NCBI GenBank assembly: GCA_913061315.1
Contig: CAJXUC010000012.1
Location: 1-64,000 of the forward strand
DNA from: an uncultured Gammaproteobacteria bacterium
GTDB lineage: Bacteria > Pseudomonadota > Gammaproteobacteria > GCA-001735895
Direction of reading: 5' to 3'
Length of the DNA: 64,000 bases
Of the stretch, positions 1 through 8,780 are shown in pieces. The notes under the pieces were generated by a model that was not told the DNA's origin, did no database searches, and saw only the letters and a list, made by a program, of their open reading frames with translations. Position numbers and translations under genes: made by a program. Position 1 is the stretch's first letter. Every line of letters starts with the position of its first letter.

Positions 1-46
1 AGATAGCGTAGCGTCTCGTGGGCTCGGAGATGTGTATAAGAGACAG
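1..46 (+). other. Illumina Nextera i7 adapter left on the contig end
   Basis: Bases 28-46 are the 19-bp Tn5 mosaic end used in Nextera tagmentation. Bases 13-27 are the Nextera read-2 extension that precedes it. Bases 5-12 (AGCGTAGC) match an i7 index as I remember the kit list (N709 in adapter orientation), and bases 1-4 (AGAT) match the end of the P7 primer. The whole stretch is therefore library adapter, not genome. Base 47 is the first plausible genomic base, and the sequence to the left of it is unknown. Confidence 0.95.
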
Positions 47-84
47 AATAAATAGTTTGTCCTTGAATCAATCACAAGGCGTCT

Positions 85-1038
85 CTATGCATGCTTATTT
101 TTATACATAGCAGCGTCAGCAACTTGAATCATTGCTTCTACAGATGAATCTGCGTCATGCTCAAAAAGCTCTAAACCCACACTGTATTCAATCCTATAGG
201 GTTTATTCATTGTTTTATTAATGTCTTCGATGGTCGCAGCAAATCTATTGAGAAGGTTTTGCGCTTGGCTTAACTCAGAGCCAGTGAGTACGGCTACAAA
301 CTCATCTCCGCCAAGGCGACCAATGACATCACATTCGCGAAATGTTTCTAACATGATTCGCGCAAAAGTAATAAGGACAAAGTCACCTTCATGATGGCCA
401 TAGGCATCATTAATCGCTTTAAATTTATTTAAATCAAATAGTAAAAAAGATATTGGTAAGTGATTCCGGCGGCAAATTTTCAAATTATGATTGGCGAGCG
501 TTAAAAAGCCGCGTCGATTAGATATCATTGTTAACTCATCCAGCGTAGCTAATTGAATTAACTTGATTTCTTGTTCAATCATGCCACCCAAGTCTTTAAA
601 CAACTGTTGTTCCTCTTCATCAAAAACTCTTGGTTGAGGATCGAGTAAGCATAAAGTACCTATATTAATTCCGGGCCTCAATTTTAAAGGGTAACCAGCG
701 TAGAAACGAATATATGGCGCTTCTGCTACGAGCGGATTGTCTATAAAACGCTTGTCACTAATGGCATTTGGAATAATGAATAATTCATCCCCATTAATTG
801 CATGTCCACAAAAGGAAATATTTCTTGACGTTTCAGAATGTTCGAACCCCTGGTTAGACTTAAACCACTGCCGATCTTTATCAATTAGCGACACAAGTGC
901 AATAGAGACACCAAACATTCGTTTTGCCATTCGAGTTACACGATCAAAACGTTCTTCGTGAGCAGTGTCAAGAATTTCCAAGGTTTTTAAAGCATGCAGG
1001 CGTTCGGCTTCATTTGATGGAATTTGAGGTTTAATCAT
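85..1038 (-). CDS. GAF-GGDEF diguanylate cyclase
   Basis: This is a predicted cytoplasmic diguanylate cyclase that makes c-di-GMP from two GTP. From the chosen start, an N-terminal GAF sensor domain covers about residues 20-165 and a GGDEF domain covers the rest. The active-site motif GRLGGDEF is intact. An RxxD motif (RECD) sits five residues before it, which is the product-inhibition I-site. I chose the ATG at 1038, which gives MIKPQIPSNEAERL, the usual start of this GAF-GGDEF family. The reading frame stays open to a GTG at 1128, but the extra 30 residues look non-homologous. There are no membrane segments, so it probably senses a cytoplasmic signal. Only 38 genomic bases lie beyond its stop before the contig ends, so its downstream context is unknown. 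Confidence 0.88.
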   Translation of the reverse strand: MIKPQIPSNEAERLHALKTLEILDTAHEERFDRVTRMAKRMFGVSIALVSLIDKDRQWFKSNQGFEHSETSRNISFCGHAINGDELFIIPNAISDKRFIDNPLVAEAPYIRFYAGYPLKLRPGINIGTLCLLDPQPRVFDEEEQQLFKDLGGMIEQEIKLIQLATLDELTMISNRRGFLTLANHNLKICRRNHLPISFLLFDLNKFKAINDAYGHHEGDFVLITFARIMLETFRECDVIGRLGGDEFVAVLTGSELSQAQNLLNRFAATIEDINKTMNKPYRIEYSVGLELFEHDADSSVEAMIQVADAAMYKNKHA

Positions 1039-1533
1039 AATTAGGTTTAACGTTGAGATATATTCTGTAATGCCACTTATAGTACTAATTGAGAATACTG
1101 CATAACTAACCCTTAATGAATTGTTCACACTGGCTAAACAATAGAGTCAAGTGGAAATAACTTCGACTAACTTTAGGGTATGAGAAAATGATCCTGCCCA
1201 GATATATCCAATTATTTAATTATGGATACATTTTTAGATCTTATTAAGGCACTGGTTGGGGAGAGATATTAACTAAAACGTATCGTTAAGAATGGCAGTC
1301 AATAAGCATTCGATGCGAGGATATTAGGTGCATAACATTTGTTCCATGTGAAATCATAAAATGGATTTAGAATCTATAACGATCTATTAGATACCTGGCT
1401 CTATTGATTAAATAAACTGGCCCTCTAATTTCTCAAACCGATTAACTATATTGTTGAGCAATGAGCACTTTCTTATAGTTGCAGTGGCTCATATAATACG
1501 TTGATCTAGTGTGTACTTTTTAGACGGAAATTT
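1039..1533. other. Divergent intergenic region with a possible promoter for the D-glutamate/5-oxoproline operon
   Basis: This non-coding spacer separates the leftward diguanylate cyclase from the rightward operon. The only clear signal is a perfect TATAAT at 1492-1497, about 37 bases before the ATG at 1534. No good -35 hexamer lies 16-18 bases upstream of it, so it would be a weak or activator-dependent promoter. I found no RNA gene or terminator here. Confidence 0.4.
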
Positions 1534-2322
1534 ATGAATCAAGATACTTTACCACTCGAACTTCGAAAGAAAATACGATCAGGATTATTTACTGGCAATA
1601 CCTCGGGTTACTCTCAGGGTTTTGTTCAGGGTAATCTGTGTGTTTTACCTGTTGACTGGGCCCATGATTTCTTGCAGTTTTGCCAACTCAATCCAAAACC
1701 CTGCCCCCTCGTGGGAATGTCTTCAAATCCTGGCGACTATCATATTCCAAGCTTAGGTATAGACCTTGATATTCGAAGCGACATACCAAGTTATCGTATA
1801 TTCGAACATGGCCAATTGAAGCAAGAGTTAAATGACGTTACAGACTACTGGCGAGATGACCTTGTTACTTTCGTGTTAGGTTGCTCATTTTCTTTTGAAG
1901 AGGCTTTGATTGCAGATGGCCTAGAAATCCGAAACGTAACCGAAGGCGTCAATGTCCCAATGTATCGGACAAACATTGATTGTGTAAGGGCTGGCCGCTT
2001 TAGTGGTACGATGGTCGTTAGTATGCGACCTATGTTAGCAGCTGATGCTATTCGAGCAGTTCAAATTTGTACTCGATTTCCCTCCGTTCACGGTGCCCCG
2101 ATTCATTTTGGGAACCCTCATTTAATTGGTGTTCAGGATATTAGTTCTCCTGATTTTGGTGATGCTGTGACTATAAAAGAAAACGAAGTACCTGTATTTT
2201 GGGCTTGTGGTGTAACGCCCCAAGTCGCGCTTGAGCAGGCTAAACCTCCCTTTTGCATTACTCATTCGCCAGGCGCAATGCTCGTGACCGATTTACCCAA
2301 TAGCCGACTCTCAGTCCTCTAA
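1534..2322 (+). CDS. DUF1445 (YcsI-type) D-glutamate cyclase / hydro-lyase family protein
   Basis: A 262-residue protein with the full set of DUF1445 motifs: a start block around [15 protein letters not shown], then NPKPCPL, the DLDIRSDIP segment, [17 protein letters not shown] (about 106-122), [34 protein letters not shown] and a [11 protein letters not shown] end. DUF1445 is the N-terminal half of the animal mitochondrial enzyme DGLUCY, which converts D-glutamate to 5-oxo-D-proline. Bacterial members (ycsI) often sit beside 5-oxoprolinase genes. It is the first gene of a rightward operon and is followed after 12 bases by pxpA. The DUF4392 half of DGLUCY is encoded separately four genes on. 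The activity is inferred from the family. Confidence 0.85.
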   Translation: MNQDTLPLELRKKIRSGLFTGNTSGYSQGFVQGNLCVLPVDWAHDFLQFCQLNPKPCPLVGMSSNPGDYHIPSLGIDLDIRSDIPSYRIFEHGQLKQELNDVTDYWRDDLVTFVLGCSFSFEEALIADGLEIRNVTEGVNVPMYRTNIDCVRAGRFSGTMVVSMRPMLAADAIRAVQICTRFPSVHGAPIHFGNPHLIGVQDISSPDFGDAVTIKENEVPVFWACGVTPQVALEQAKPPFCITHSPGAMLVTDLPNSRLSVL

Positions 2323-2334
2323 CAAGAGAATTAA

Positions 2335-3066
2335 ATGTTATTACTCAATTGTGATTTAGGCGAAAGTTATGGGTCTTGGACAATGGGCCGTGATGCTCAC
2401 GTCATGCCGCATATTGATCAGGCCAATATAGCTTGTGGCTTTCATGCCGGCGACCCACTCATGATTCAAAAAACATTGGCTCTTGCCAAGCAACACCATG
2501 TTGTAGTGGGTGCTCATCCGGCCTACCCTGATCTGGTTGGCTTTGGTCGTCGTTCGATGAACTGTTCACAATCTGAAATAGTTGCATTAATCAGCTACCA
2601 ACTGTCTGCCATAGACGGTATGGCTAAAAGCCAAGGAATTGAGCTATCGTACGTCAAGCCCCATGGTGCATTGTATAACGACATGATGTCCAAAGACTCG
2701 ATTCGATCCGCTGTTATCCAAGCTATTGCCAGCTACTATAGACCCGTAAAACTCATGCTTTTAGCCACCAATGCCTCTGATATTCACCGGATAGAAGCCA
2801 AAGAGGCTGGTATAGAACTGTTATTTGAAGCTTTTGCTGACCGTTGCTATGACGATGATGGTAAATTGCTCGCTCGGAGTCAAACTGGCGCGGTCCACAA
2901 CAGAGAAAAAATGCTCTCGCAAGTCAAACAGATTTGCAAGCATGGAACGGTAACGTCTGTGAGTGGTAAAACACTTAATCTATCGCCCGATACCCTCTGT
3001 GTACATGGTGATAATGATGAAGGTATTTCTGCTATCGTCGATATACGCGCTTTAATTCACGCATAA
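2335..3066 (+). CDS. pxpA: 5-oxoprolinase subunit A (LamB/YcsF family)
   Basis: A 243-residue member of the LamB/YcsF family. Visible family motifs are LNCDLGESYG at the start, NIACGFHAGDP (about 32-42), VGAHPAYPDLVGFGRR (about 58-73), VKPHGALYND (about 107-116), EAFADRCYDDDGKL and VHGDN near the end. PxpA, PxpB and PxpC together hydrolyse 5-oxoproline to glutamate with ATP. The ATG follows a purine-rich AAGAGA. The gene sits 12 bases after the DUF1445 gene and 25 bases before pxpB, as expected for co-transcription. The length is normal for the family. Confidence 0.92.
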   Translation: MLLLNCDLGESYGSWTMGRDAHVMPHIDQANIACGFHAGDPLMIQKTLALAKQHHVVVGAHPAYPDLVGFGRRSMNCSQSEIVALISYQLSAIDGMAKSQGIELSYVKPHGALYNDMMSKDSIRSAVIQAIASYYRPVKLMLLATNASDIHRIEAKEAGIELLFEAFADRCYDDDGKLLARSQTGAVHNREKMLSQVKQICKHGTVTSVSGKTLNLSPDTLCVHGDNDEGISAIVDIRALIHA

Positions 3067-3091
3067 TATTAGCCATTAACACTGACTTACC

Positions 3092-3781
3092 ATGAAAATT
3101 GAAATTGCCGGCCATGATGCCTTTATTATTTATTTTGCAGATAACGCGAGTGCAGAAGTTTCAGCGTTAATACAAGCTGCCGTGAATAATTTAAAAGCCC
3201 AGATGGCTGAACTTCTCATCGATTTAGTGCCCTCATATGCGTCCTTACTCGTTATTTATGACATCAATCTTTGCGATCATTTTGAGGTTTTAAAGCGTCT
3301 AAATTCGGCACTATCTAATCTCAGTTCAGTGGATACAGTTTCTGGCGAATTAATCACTTTACCTGTTTATTATAGTACTGAGTCAGGCCCAGACCTCACT
3401 GTAATTGCAGCGCAAGCCAATCTTAGTATTGAGGCCGTAATTGATATACATCAGCAGGGAGAATATCGTGTATATGCCATTGGCTTTGCACCTGGTTTTG
3501 CTTATCTTGGTGAGGTTGACCCGCGTATTGCCTCACCCAGATTAACAACCCCTCGAATGAAAGTACCTCAAGGTGCTGTCGCCATTGCAGATCGTCAAAC
3601 CGCTGTTTACCCAGCGCCATCTCCGGGGGGATGGAATTTAATAGGACTATGCCCCACTCGTATGTTTGATCCTGATAAAACGCCAACTATGCCAGTGCAA
3701 GTTGGCGATAGAGTTCAGTTTAAAGCAATCGATTATGATGAATTTGTCTTTCTCGGTGGTGAATTGGATACTGAACTATGA
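3092..3781 (+). CDS. pxpB: 5-oxoprolinase subunit B (KipI-like carboxyltransferase domain C/D)
   Basis: A 229-residue protein of the KipI/allophanate-hydrolase subunit-1 family. Diagnostic segments are VYAIGFAPGFAYLG (about 127-140), a PRLTTPRMKVPQGAV stretch, YPAPSPGGWNLIG and a VGDRVQF end. It is the B subunit of the ATP-dependent 5-oxoprolinase. Its stop overlaps the pxpC start as ATGA, a classic translational-coupling junction. In Bacillus the homologous kipI regulates a sporulation kinase, but in this operon setting the metabolic role is more likely. Confidence 0.92.
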   Translation: MKIEIAGHDAFIIYFADNASAEVSALIQAAVNNLKAQMAELLIDLVPSYASLLVIYDINLCDHFEVLKRLNSALSNLSSVDTVSGELITLPVYYSTESGPDLTVIAAQANLSIEAVIDIHQQGEYRVYAIGFAPGFAYLGEVDPRIASPRLTTPRMKVPQGAVAIADRQTAVYPAPSPGGWNLIGLCPTRMFDPDKTPTMPVQVGDRVQFKAIDYDEFVFLGGELDTEL

Positions 3782-4713
3782 GTCATTTCATCGTTAAACA
3801 ACCAGGACTTCTTACCCTAATCCAAGATAGAGGTCGCTATGGTGCACATAATTTAGGACTAACCAATGGTGGGCCTCTAGATCCGCTAGCATTTGACTGG
3901 GCTAATCGATTACTCGGTAATAAGATCAATGATACCTGTCTTGAAGTCAGTTTTGGTGGCCTAACATTAGAATCACAAGTCGATAGCTGCATGGCAATAA
4001 CTGGTGCCGAAGTGGCCTGTAAGGTCAACGGCAAATTGATAGAGCAATGGCGCTCTTATCATATTAAAAAAAATGACCTAATTGAATTTGGCTATACCAC
4101 TGCCGGCGTTCGTGCCTATCTTGCAGTCAGTGGTGGATTTAAGATACCGCCTAGTTTTGGCAGCAGTGCCACAGTGGTTCGTGAGAATGTAGGTGGACTA
4201 AATGGTGAAAAACTTCAAACAGGTGATGAATTGCCTTGTTCTCCTGAATCATTCGGGACCTGTTTGTCAGTAGCCGAAGCTGATAGGCCCCAGTATGGCA
4301 ATCAAGCCATTCTTCGAGTTGTTTTGGGTTATCAACAACAGGCTTTCAGGACCTTGCAAAAACTCAAGTTTTTTAGCTCTCGTTATACTGTAACTGATCG
4401 CAGTGATCGAATGGGATTTCGACTCGAGGGTGAAACCATTCATACGGATATGGTCAGCATGCTGTCTGAAGGCATTTGCCATGGTGCAATCCAAATTCCG
4501 GCAGATGGTCAACCCATCGTGCTGATGAATGATCGACAGACTATTGGTGGTTATCCAAAAATTGGCTCAGTGATTCCTATCGACACCGCAAAACTGGCTC
4601 AGCTACTACCAGGTTCGAGCATTACATTTGAAGAAATTAGCCTTGAAGATGCGCACAATATTCACACTTTACACCTGTCGTGCTATCAAAACTGTACTAC
4701 TTTAGACCATTAA
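3778..4713 (+). CDS. pxpC: 5-oxoprolinase subunit C (KipA-like carboxyltransferase domain A/B)
   Basis: A 311-residue biotin-dependent-carboxyltransferase-like protein. Family features are the start block PGLLTLIQDRGRYGA (about 9-23), TNGGPLDPLAFDWANRLLGN (about 28-47), ITGAEV, an AYLAVSGGF segment and DRMGFRLEG followed by MLSEGICHGAIQIPADGQP. It forms the PxpB-PxpC core that acts on 5-oxoproline. It overlaps pxpB by four bases and is followed after 14 bases by the DUF4392 gene. Confidence 0.92.
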   Translation: MSHFIVKQPGLLTLIQDRGRYGAHNLGLTNGGPLDPLAFDWANRLLGNKINDTCLEVSFGGLTLESQVDSCMAITGAEVACKVNGKLIEQWRSYHIKKNDLIEFGYTTAGVRAYLAVSGGFKIPPSFGSSATVVRENVGGLNGEKLQTGDELPCSPESFGTCLSVAEADRPQYGNQAILRVVLGYQQQAFRTLQKLKFFSSRYTVTDRSDRMGFRLEGETIHTDMVSMLSEGICHGAIQIPADGQPIVLMNDRQTIGGYPKIGSVIPIDTAKLAQLLPGSSITFEEISLEDAHNIHTLHLSCYQNCTTLDH

Positions 4714-4727
4714 ACTGAATTAACATT

Positions 4728-5582
4728 ATGAGCAGCAATCAAACCGAGCTAACGCTAAGCCGACGTATAGAAGATATTTTAGTCGCGCGTAATTTACGTG
4801 GCATGAAATCAGTTCAGCCTCATCTTGAGTCTGGATATTGTTTGCGGGCTGCAATACTGTTACGCCATTGCAGAGGGAATGTTTTCATTGGTACCGGCTT
4901 CCCCGTTGTAGACACTTTCGAAACCGATGGACCCGTTGGCTCTATCGCTTTGTATGAGTCACTTGAAGCTCTGGGTGCGAACCCTATTATTGTTTGCGGT
5001 AAACCCATTTCAGCGGCCCTGTCGAGCAAATATCGGGTACATGAAATTCAGGTAGGCGATCATGACCAAAAAGAACAGGAAGCTCTTGATGCATTAGAAC
5101 AATATCAACCCGAGGCAATTGTATCAATAGAACGTCCGGGTCAAGCGGCTGATGGTGGATATTATAATATGCGTGGTGAAAGTATTAGTCCTCGAACCGC
5201 TTGCTTCGACACTTTTTTAAATTTAAGCCAGTGCCCAACCATAGCCGTTGGTGATGGCGGCAATGAAATTGGCATGGGTAATGTCAGTGAGGCTTTAAAA
5301 GATCTAAATATCGTTCCATGCATCACTACTTGTGACGAATTGATAGTTGCCGATGTGTCTAATTGGGGTGCATACGGCATTATATCCTTCCTCTCCATTT
5401 GGAATGAGCGTGATCTTTTAAAGGAAATTAACCCGCTTAATATACTTAAGTATATTTCAGCACTCGGCAGTGTTGATGGTGTTACTCGAATCAATCAATT
5501 AACTGAAGACGGATTGGCAGTGACTGAAGGCGAGTCTGTTTTACTCGAGTTACGAGAAGCTTGCGGATTTTCAGTTCAATAA
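4728..5582 (+). CDS. DUF4392 D-glutamate cyclase-like protein
   Basis: A 284-residue DUF4392 protein, equivalent to the C-terminal half of animal DGLUCY (D-glutamate to 5-oxo-D-proline). Conserved blocks are GTGFPVVDTFETDGPVG (about 56-72), SIERPGQAADGGYYNMRG (about 133-150) and the glycine-rich TIAVGDGGNEIGMGNV (about 173-188). It is the last gene of the operon and starts 14 bases after pxpC. Both DGLUCY halves are thus present but unfused, flanking pxpABC. The family assignment is confident. The exact reaction, substrate stereochemistry and need for the DUF1445 partner are inferred. Confidence 0.82.
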   Translation: MSSNQTELTLSRRIEDILVARNLRGMKSVQPHLESGYCLRAAILLRHCRGNVFIGTGFPVVDTFETDGPVGSIALYESLEALGANPIIVCGKPISAALSSKYRVHEIQVGDHDQKEQEALDALEQYQPEAIVSIERPGQAADGGYYNMRGESISPRTACFDTFLNLSQCPTIAVGDGGNEIGMGNVSEALKDLNIVPCITTCDELIVADVSNWGAYGIISFLSIWNERDLLKEINPLNILKYISALGSVDGVTRINQLTEDGLAVTEGESVLLELREACGFSVQ

Positions 5583-5747
5583 ACATGGCTCAAAATAAAT
5601 CACTAAAAACTGGTATAGAATTCTCTTTAATGTGGCTCTATTCCACGTCATTCCACTTCTGGTCTACTAGCGTTATATCTTAGTCTTCTGATTGACCTTT
5701 CGTTAATCATATAGCCTCAATTTCTTCTTTGATTATCAAGGTTTATT

Positions 5748-6605
5748 ATGTCAATTGCATATCTAAATGGTTCTTACATGCCAATCGAAGAGGTGAAGAT
5801 CTCACCGCTTGACCGGGGTTTTTTGTTCGGTGATGGTATTTATGAAGTTATTCCCTCTTACCATGGAAAAACTGTCGGTTTTGATCAACATATCTCTCGT
5901 ATGGTTGAAGGTCTTGGCGAGCTTGAAATACAACATAAATGGAACCACAACGAATGGCGTGAACTATGTACGACAGTCTGTGAAAAGAATGGTAACGCCA
6001 ATTTAGGCATCTACCTACATGTTACCCGAGGAGCCGATATTAAACGTAACCACGCTTATCCTTTAGATATTAAGCCGACCGTATTTGCTTTTACTTTTGA
6101 AATCGCTGAACCACCAAGCCCTAATCGTGACACAGTTAAACCTTATACCTGTTCTACAGCGTCAGATTTACGTTGGGACCGATGTAATATCAAGTCTATA
6201 TCTTTGCTCGGTAATGTCATGCATTACCAGCAGGGTCATGTTAAAGGCGATGGTGAGATTTTACTTTATAATGACAAAAATGAACTTACCGAATGTGGTG
6301 CTTGCAATGCGTTTATTGTTAAAGATGGTGTTGTCATTACACCCCCAATAGATAACCAAATTTTGTCGGGCATTACGCGTGCGTTAGCACTAAAAGTCAT
6401 CAAAGATGATGGTTCTATCCCTGTAGAAGAGCGCATCATCACAATGGATGAAGTTAGAAGTGCAGATGAAATTTGGATATCAAGTTCAAGTAAAGAGCTA
6501 ATGCCCGTTACAGAACTTGATGGTGAGCCAGTGGGTGACGGTAAAGTCGGTGTAATCTGGGAAGCAGCCGCCAAACTCTATCAGGCAGGAAAGTTCGATT
6601 TTTAA
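5748..6605 (+). CDS. dat: D-amino-acid transaminase (class IV PLP aminotransferase)
   Basis: A 285-residue fold-type IV aminotransferase. The N-terminal block YLNGSYMPIEEVKISPLDRGF and FGDGIYEV are typical of D-alanine transaminases. The PLP lysine is K149 in CNIKSISLLGNV, and the PLP-ring acidic residue is E182 in NELTECGACNAF. Such enzymes interconvert D-alanine, D-glutamate and their keto acids. The gene is 165 bases after the DUF4392 gene on the same strand. The gap suggests its own promoter, but the position next to predicted D-glutamate cyclases implies a shared D-glutamate pool. A branched-chain or aminodeoxychorismate enzyme of the same fold is less likely given the start block. Confidence 0.85.
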   Translation: MSIAYLNGSYMPIEEVKISPLDRGFLFGDGIYEVIPSYHGKTVGFDQHISRMVEGLGELEIQHKWNHNEWRELCTTVCEKNGNANLGIYLHVTRGADIKRNHAYPLDIKPTVFAFTFEIAEPPSPNRDTVKPYTCSTASDLRWDRCNIKSISLLGNVMHYQQGHVKGDGEILLYNDKNELTECGACNAFIVKDGVVITPPIDNQILSGITRALALKVIKDDGSIPVEERIITMDEVRSADEIWISSSSKELMPVTELDGEPVGDGKVGVIWEAAAKLYQAGKFDF

Positions 6606-6620
6606 GCATGTGTGCTTTTT
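6604..6620 (+). terminator. Possible weak terminator after dat
   Basis: A five-base-pair stem (AAGCA/TGCTT, four-base loop) begins inside the dat stop codon and is followed by a run of five T. It lies between the convergent dat and rpoS. The stem is short, so this is tentative. Confidence 0.3.
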
Positions 6621-6816
6621 AAAATTATTTCGTTTGTGCAAGGATCCAAATAGCGAATAACGCCTATCAATCAGACTGTAGGACACAAAAAAAACTATTT
6701 ATAAAAACTTAAATTTCAGTAAGGGCTTAGCTTTTTACAACGAGATTAACTTATATATAAGTAGGATTTTACACTTAGTCTGAAATTATTAGACCTGAAA
6801 TATTCAAATAACTCGA

Positions 6817-7929
6817 CTATTCAATAATATTTTCTTTTGAATAGCCATTTTGTTCAAGAATACGACGTAGTTTGCGCAAGGCATCCATTTGGATCTGCCT
6901 TACTCGTTCTCTCGTTACACCGAGTTCCTCACCCACTTCTTCAAGCGTGCCCCGTTTATAATTGCGTAACCCAAACCGACGAACAACGACACCCCGTTGC
7001 TTTTCATCGAGTTCATCTAACCATTCATCCAAGTGATCCAGCACCGACTCGTCTTGTAGTATAGAAGAAGGATCTGTTTTATTTTCATCTGGAATGATGT
7101 CAAGTAAAGGTCGTTCTCCATCACCTCCCATGGGGATGTCTAAGGAAGATACTCTATCGGCTAGTTTGAACATTTTAGTAACGTCTTTTACTGGCTTATT
7201 AAGTAACTGAGCAACATCATCAGCAGTGGCCTCACGGTGAAGTTCCTGCGTTAACTTACGAGCGGCTCTGAGATAGGTATTGAGTTCTTTGATGACGTGA
7301 ATTGGCAAACGAATGGTGCGCGTTTGGTTCATTAAACCACGCTCAATTGTTTGTCTTATCCACCAAGTAGCATAGGTAGAAAATCGAAATCCACGTTCCG
7401 GGTCAAATTTTTCTACCGCTCTAATTAATCCTAGGTTACCTTCCTCGATCAAGTCTAGCAATGCGAGACCTCGATTCATGTAACGACGTGAAATCTTAAC
7501 AACCAGCCGAAGGTTGCACTCTATCATTTTGTCCCGAGCAGCAGCATCCCCCTTGAGCGCTAAACGTGAGTAATAAACTTCTTCTTCCGCAGTCAAAAGT
7601 GTTAAAACTTCTATTTCTTTAAGGTACATCCGGGTTGGATCATTATCAGACGTACGGCGCGTATTGACCTTTCGACGCTCAACCGGCTTCCGGCGATCAG
7701 TTGTTTTTTCTTCGTCATCCACATTTTGTTTATCACTGTCGTCACTATCAAAGTCGTCAGCATCACGCTCATCATCTTCATCAGCGGTTGTAATATCCTC
7801 AGTTGCAGTCTCGTTCTGCTTCAAATCTGCAGTAGTCATAGGGCTATCATTAACTTGGAGACCGTCAATTAATTCCTCAGTCGGAATTTCGGTATTCCCA
7901 ATTAAAGATTTAATTGACGACGTTGTCAT
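6817..7929 (-). CDS. rpoS: RNA polymerase sigma factor RpoS
   Basis: The stationary-phase/general-stress sigma-70 family factor. Region 2 is clear ([17 protein letters not shown], then [18 protein letters not shown]), region 3 follows, and region 4 ends in the helix-turn-helix [19 protein letters not shown]. About 95 N-terminal residues precede the conserved part ([11 protein letters not shown]). They are strongly acidic (runs of D/E) and then basic (RRKPVERRK), making the protein about 370 residues against about 330 in E. coli. I chose the ATG at 7929 because GGAG lies eight bases before it; the GTG at 7938 abuts that GGAG. The gene follows nlpD, the standard order, and the rpoS promoter may lie inside nlpD. 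Confidence 0.95.
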   Translation of the reverse strand: MTTSSIKSLIGNTEIPTEELIDGLQVNDSPMTTADLKQNETATEDITTADEDDERDADDFDSDDSDKQNVDDEEKTTDRRKPVERRKVNTRRTSDNDPTRMYLKEIEVLTLLTAEEEVYYSRLALKGDAAARDKMIECNLRLVVKISRRYMNRGLALLDLIEEGNLGLIRAVEKFDPERGFRFSTYATWWIRQTIERGLMNQTRTIRLPIHVIKELNTYLRAARKLTQELHREATADDVAQLLNKPVKDVTKMFKLADRVSSLDIPMGGDGERPLLDIIPDENKTDPSSILQDESVLDHLDEWLDELDEKQRGVVVRRFGLRNYKRGTLEEVGEELGVTRERVRQIQMDALRKLRRILEQNGYSKENIIE

Positions 7930-7973
7930 TAAAGCCACTCCAGGTTGATGATTTTATCGTTTGCGTCATCATT

Positions 7974-8753
7974 TTAATTATTTGGCAAATAGTTCATTGG
8001 ATCAACAGGCTTTCCATTTTTTCTAATTTCAAAGTGCAACTTGGCTAACTTATTTTTATGCAACCCCATTTTTGCAATAATGGCGCCAGCCTTTACAACA
8101 CTTCCCTCAATCACTAGACGTTCCCTACAATAAGCGTAGGCACTTAGATAGGTGGCATTATGTTTTATAATGATCAGATTACCATATCCAACTAAACCAT
8201 TCCCACTATATACCACTTTACCTGAAGCAGTTGCTCGAATCGGCTGTCCTAATTTACCACCAATATCAATACCGCGTCGATTTAACTGTTGAATAGAGAA
8301 TGTGTTGAGGAGCTTTCCTTTAACTGGCCAAAGCCACTTTGTTGGGGGAGGAGCCGTTAGTATTTTTTTAACTTCGAGTGATTTAGAACTTGATTCCAAG
8401 TCTGATGATCTTGAAGCGTTGCCTGATGTGTTTTCAACGGCCAGTTGAGAATTATTTTTTGTACCTGGATTATGCATGATCAATCGTTGACCCACGTAGA
8501 TGATGTCCCCGTCTGATATTTGATTCCAACGACCTAACGTTTTAGAATCTAAGCCATAGCGCCAGGCTATAGAATATAATGTGTCACTTGGCTTTACCGT
8601 ATACCAGCCATGGCCAGCGTGACGCTTACTTTGTAACTGGCCAGATATACAGCCCGATACAAATATAGTGATTAACAAAATAGCGCAATAATGGATAGCT
8701 CGATTTAATACTGTGGAGCGCCAAACAAACACTATTTCTGTAGTTGATTGCAT
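7974..8753 (-). CDS. nlpD: NlpD-like lipoprotein, LysM plus degenerate LytM domain
   Basis: A 259-residue outer-membrane lipoprotein that activates a cell-wall amidase during cell separation. A hydrophobic signal peptide ends in the lipobox VSGC (Cys35). A LysM peptidoglycan-binding domain covers about 51-94, a low-complexity linker follows, and a C-terminal LytM/M23 domain covers about 150-255. The metal-binding histidine of active M23 enzymes (HxGxD) is replaced (RRGIDIGG), so the domain should be catalytically dead, as in E. coli NlpD. It sits between yqaA and rpoS, the conserved order. Confidence 0.92.
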   Translation of the reverse strand: MQSTTEIVFVWRSTVLNRAIHYCAILLITIFVSGCISGQLQSKRHAGHGWYTVKPSDTLYSIAWRYGLDSKTLGRWNQISDGDIIYVGQRLIMHNPGTKNNSQLAVENTSGNASRSSDLESSSKSLEVKKILTAPPPTKWLWPVKGKLLNTFSIQQLNRRGIDIGGKLGQPIRATASGKVVYSGNGLVGYGNLIIIKHNATYLSAYAYCRERLVIEGSVVKAGAIIAKMGLHKNKLAKLHFEIRKNGKPVDPMNYLPNN

Positions 8754-8780
8754 GTCGAAGCTATTGTTTCTGATTAAACA

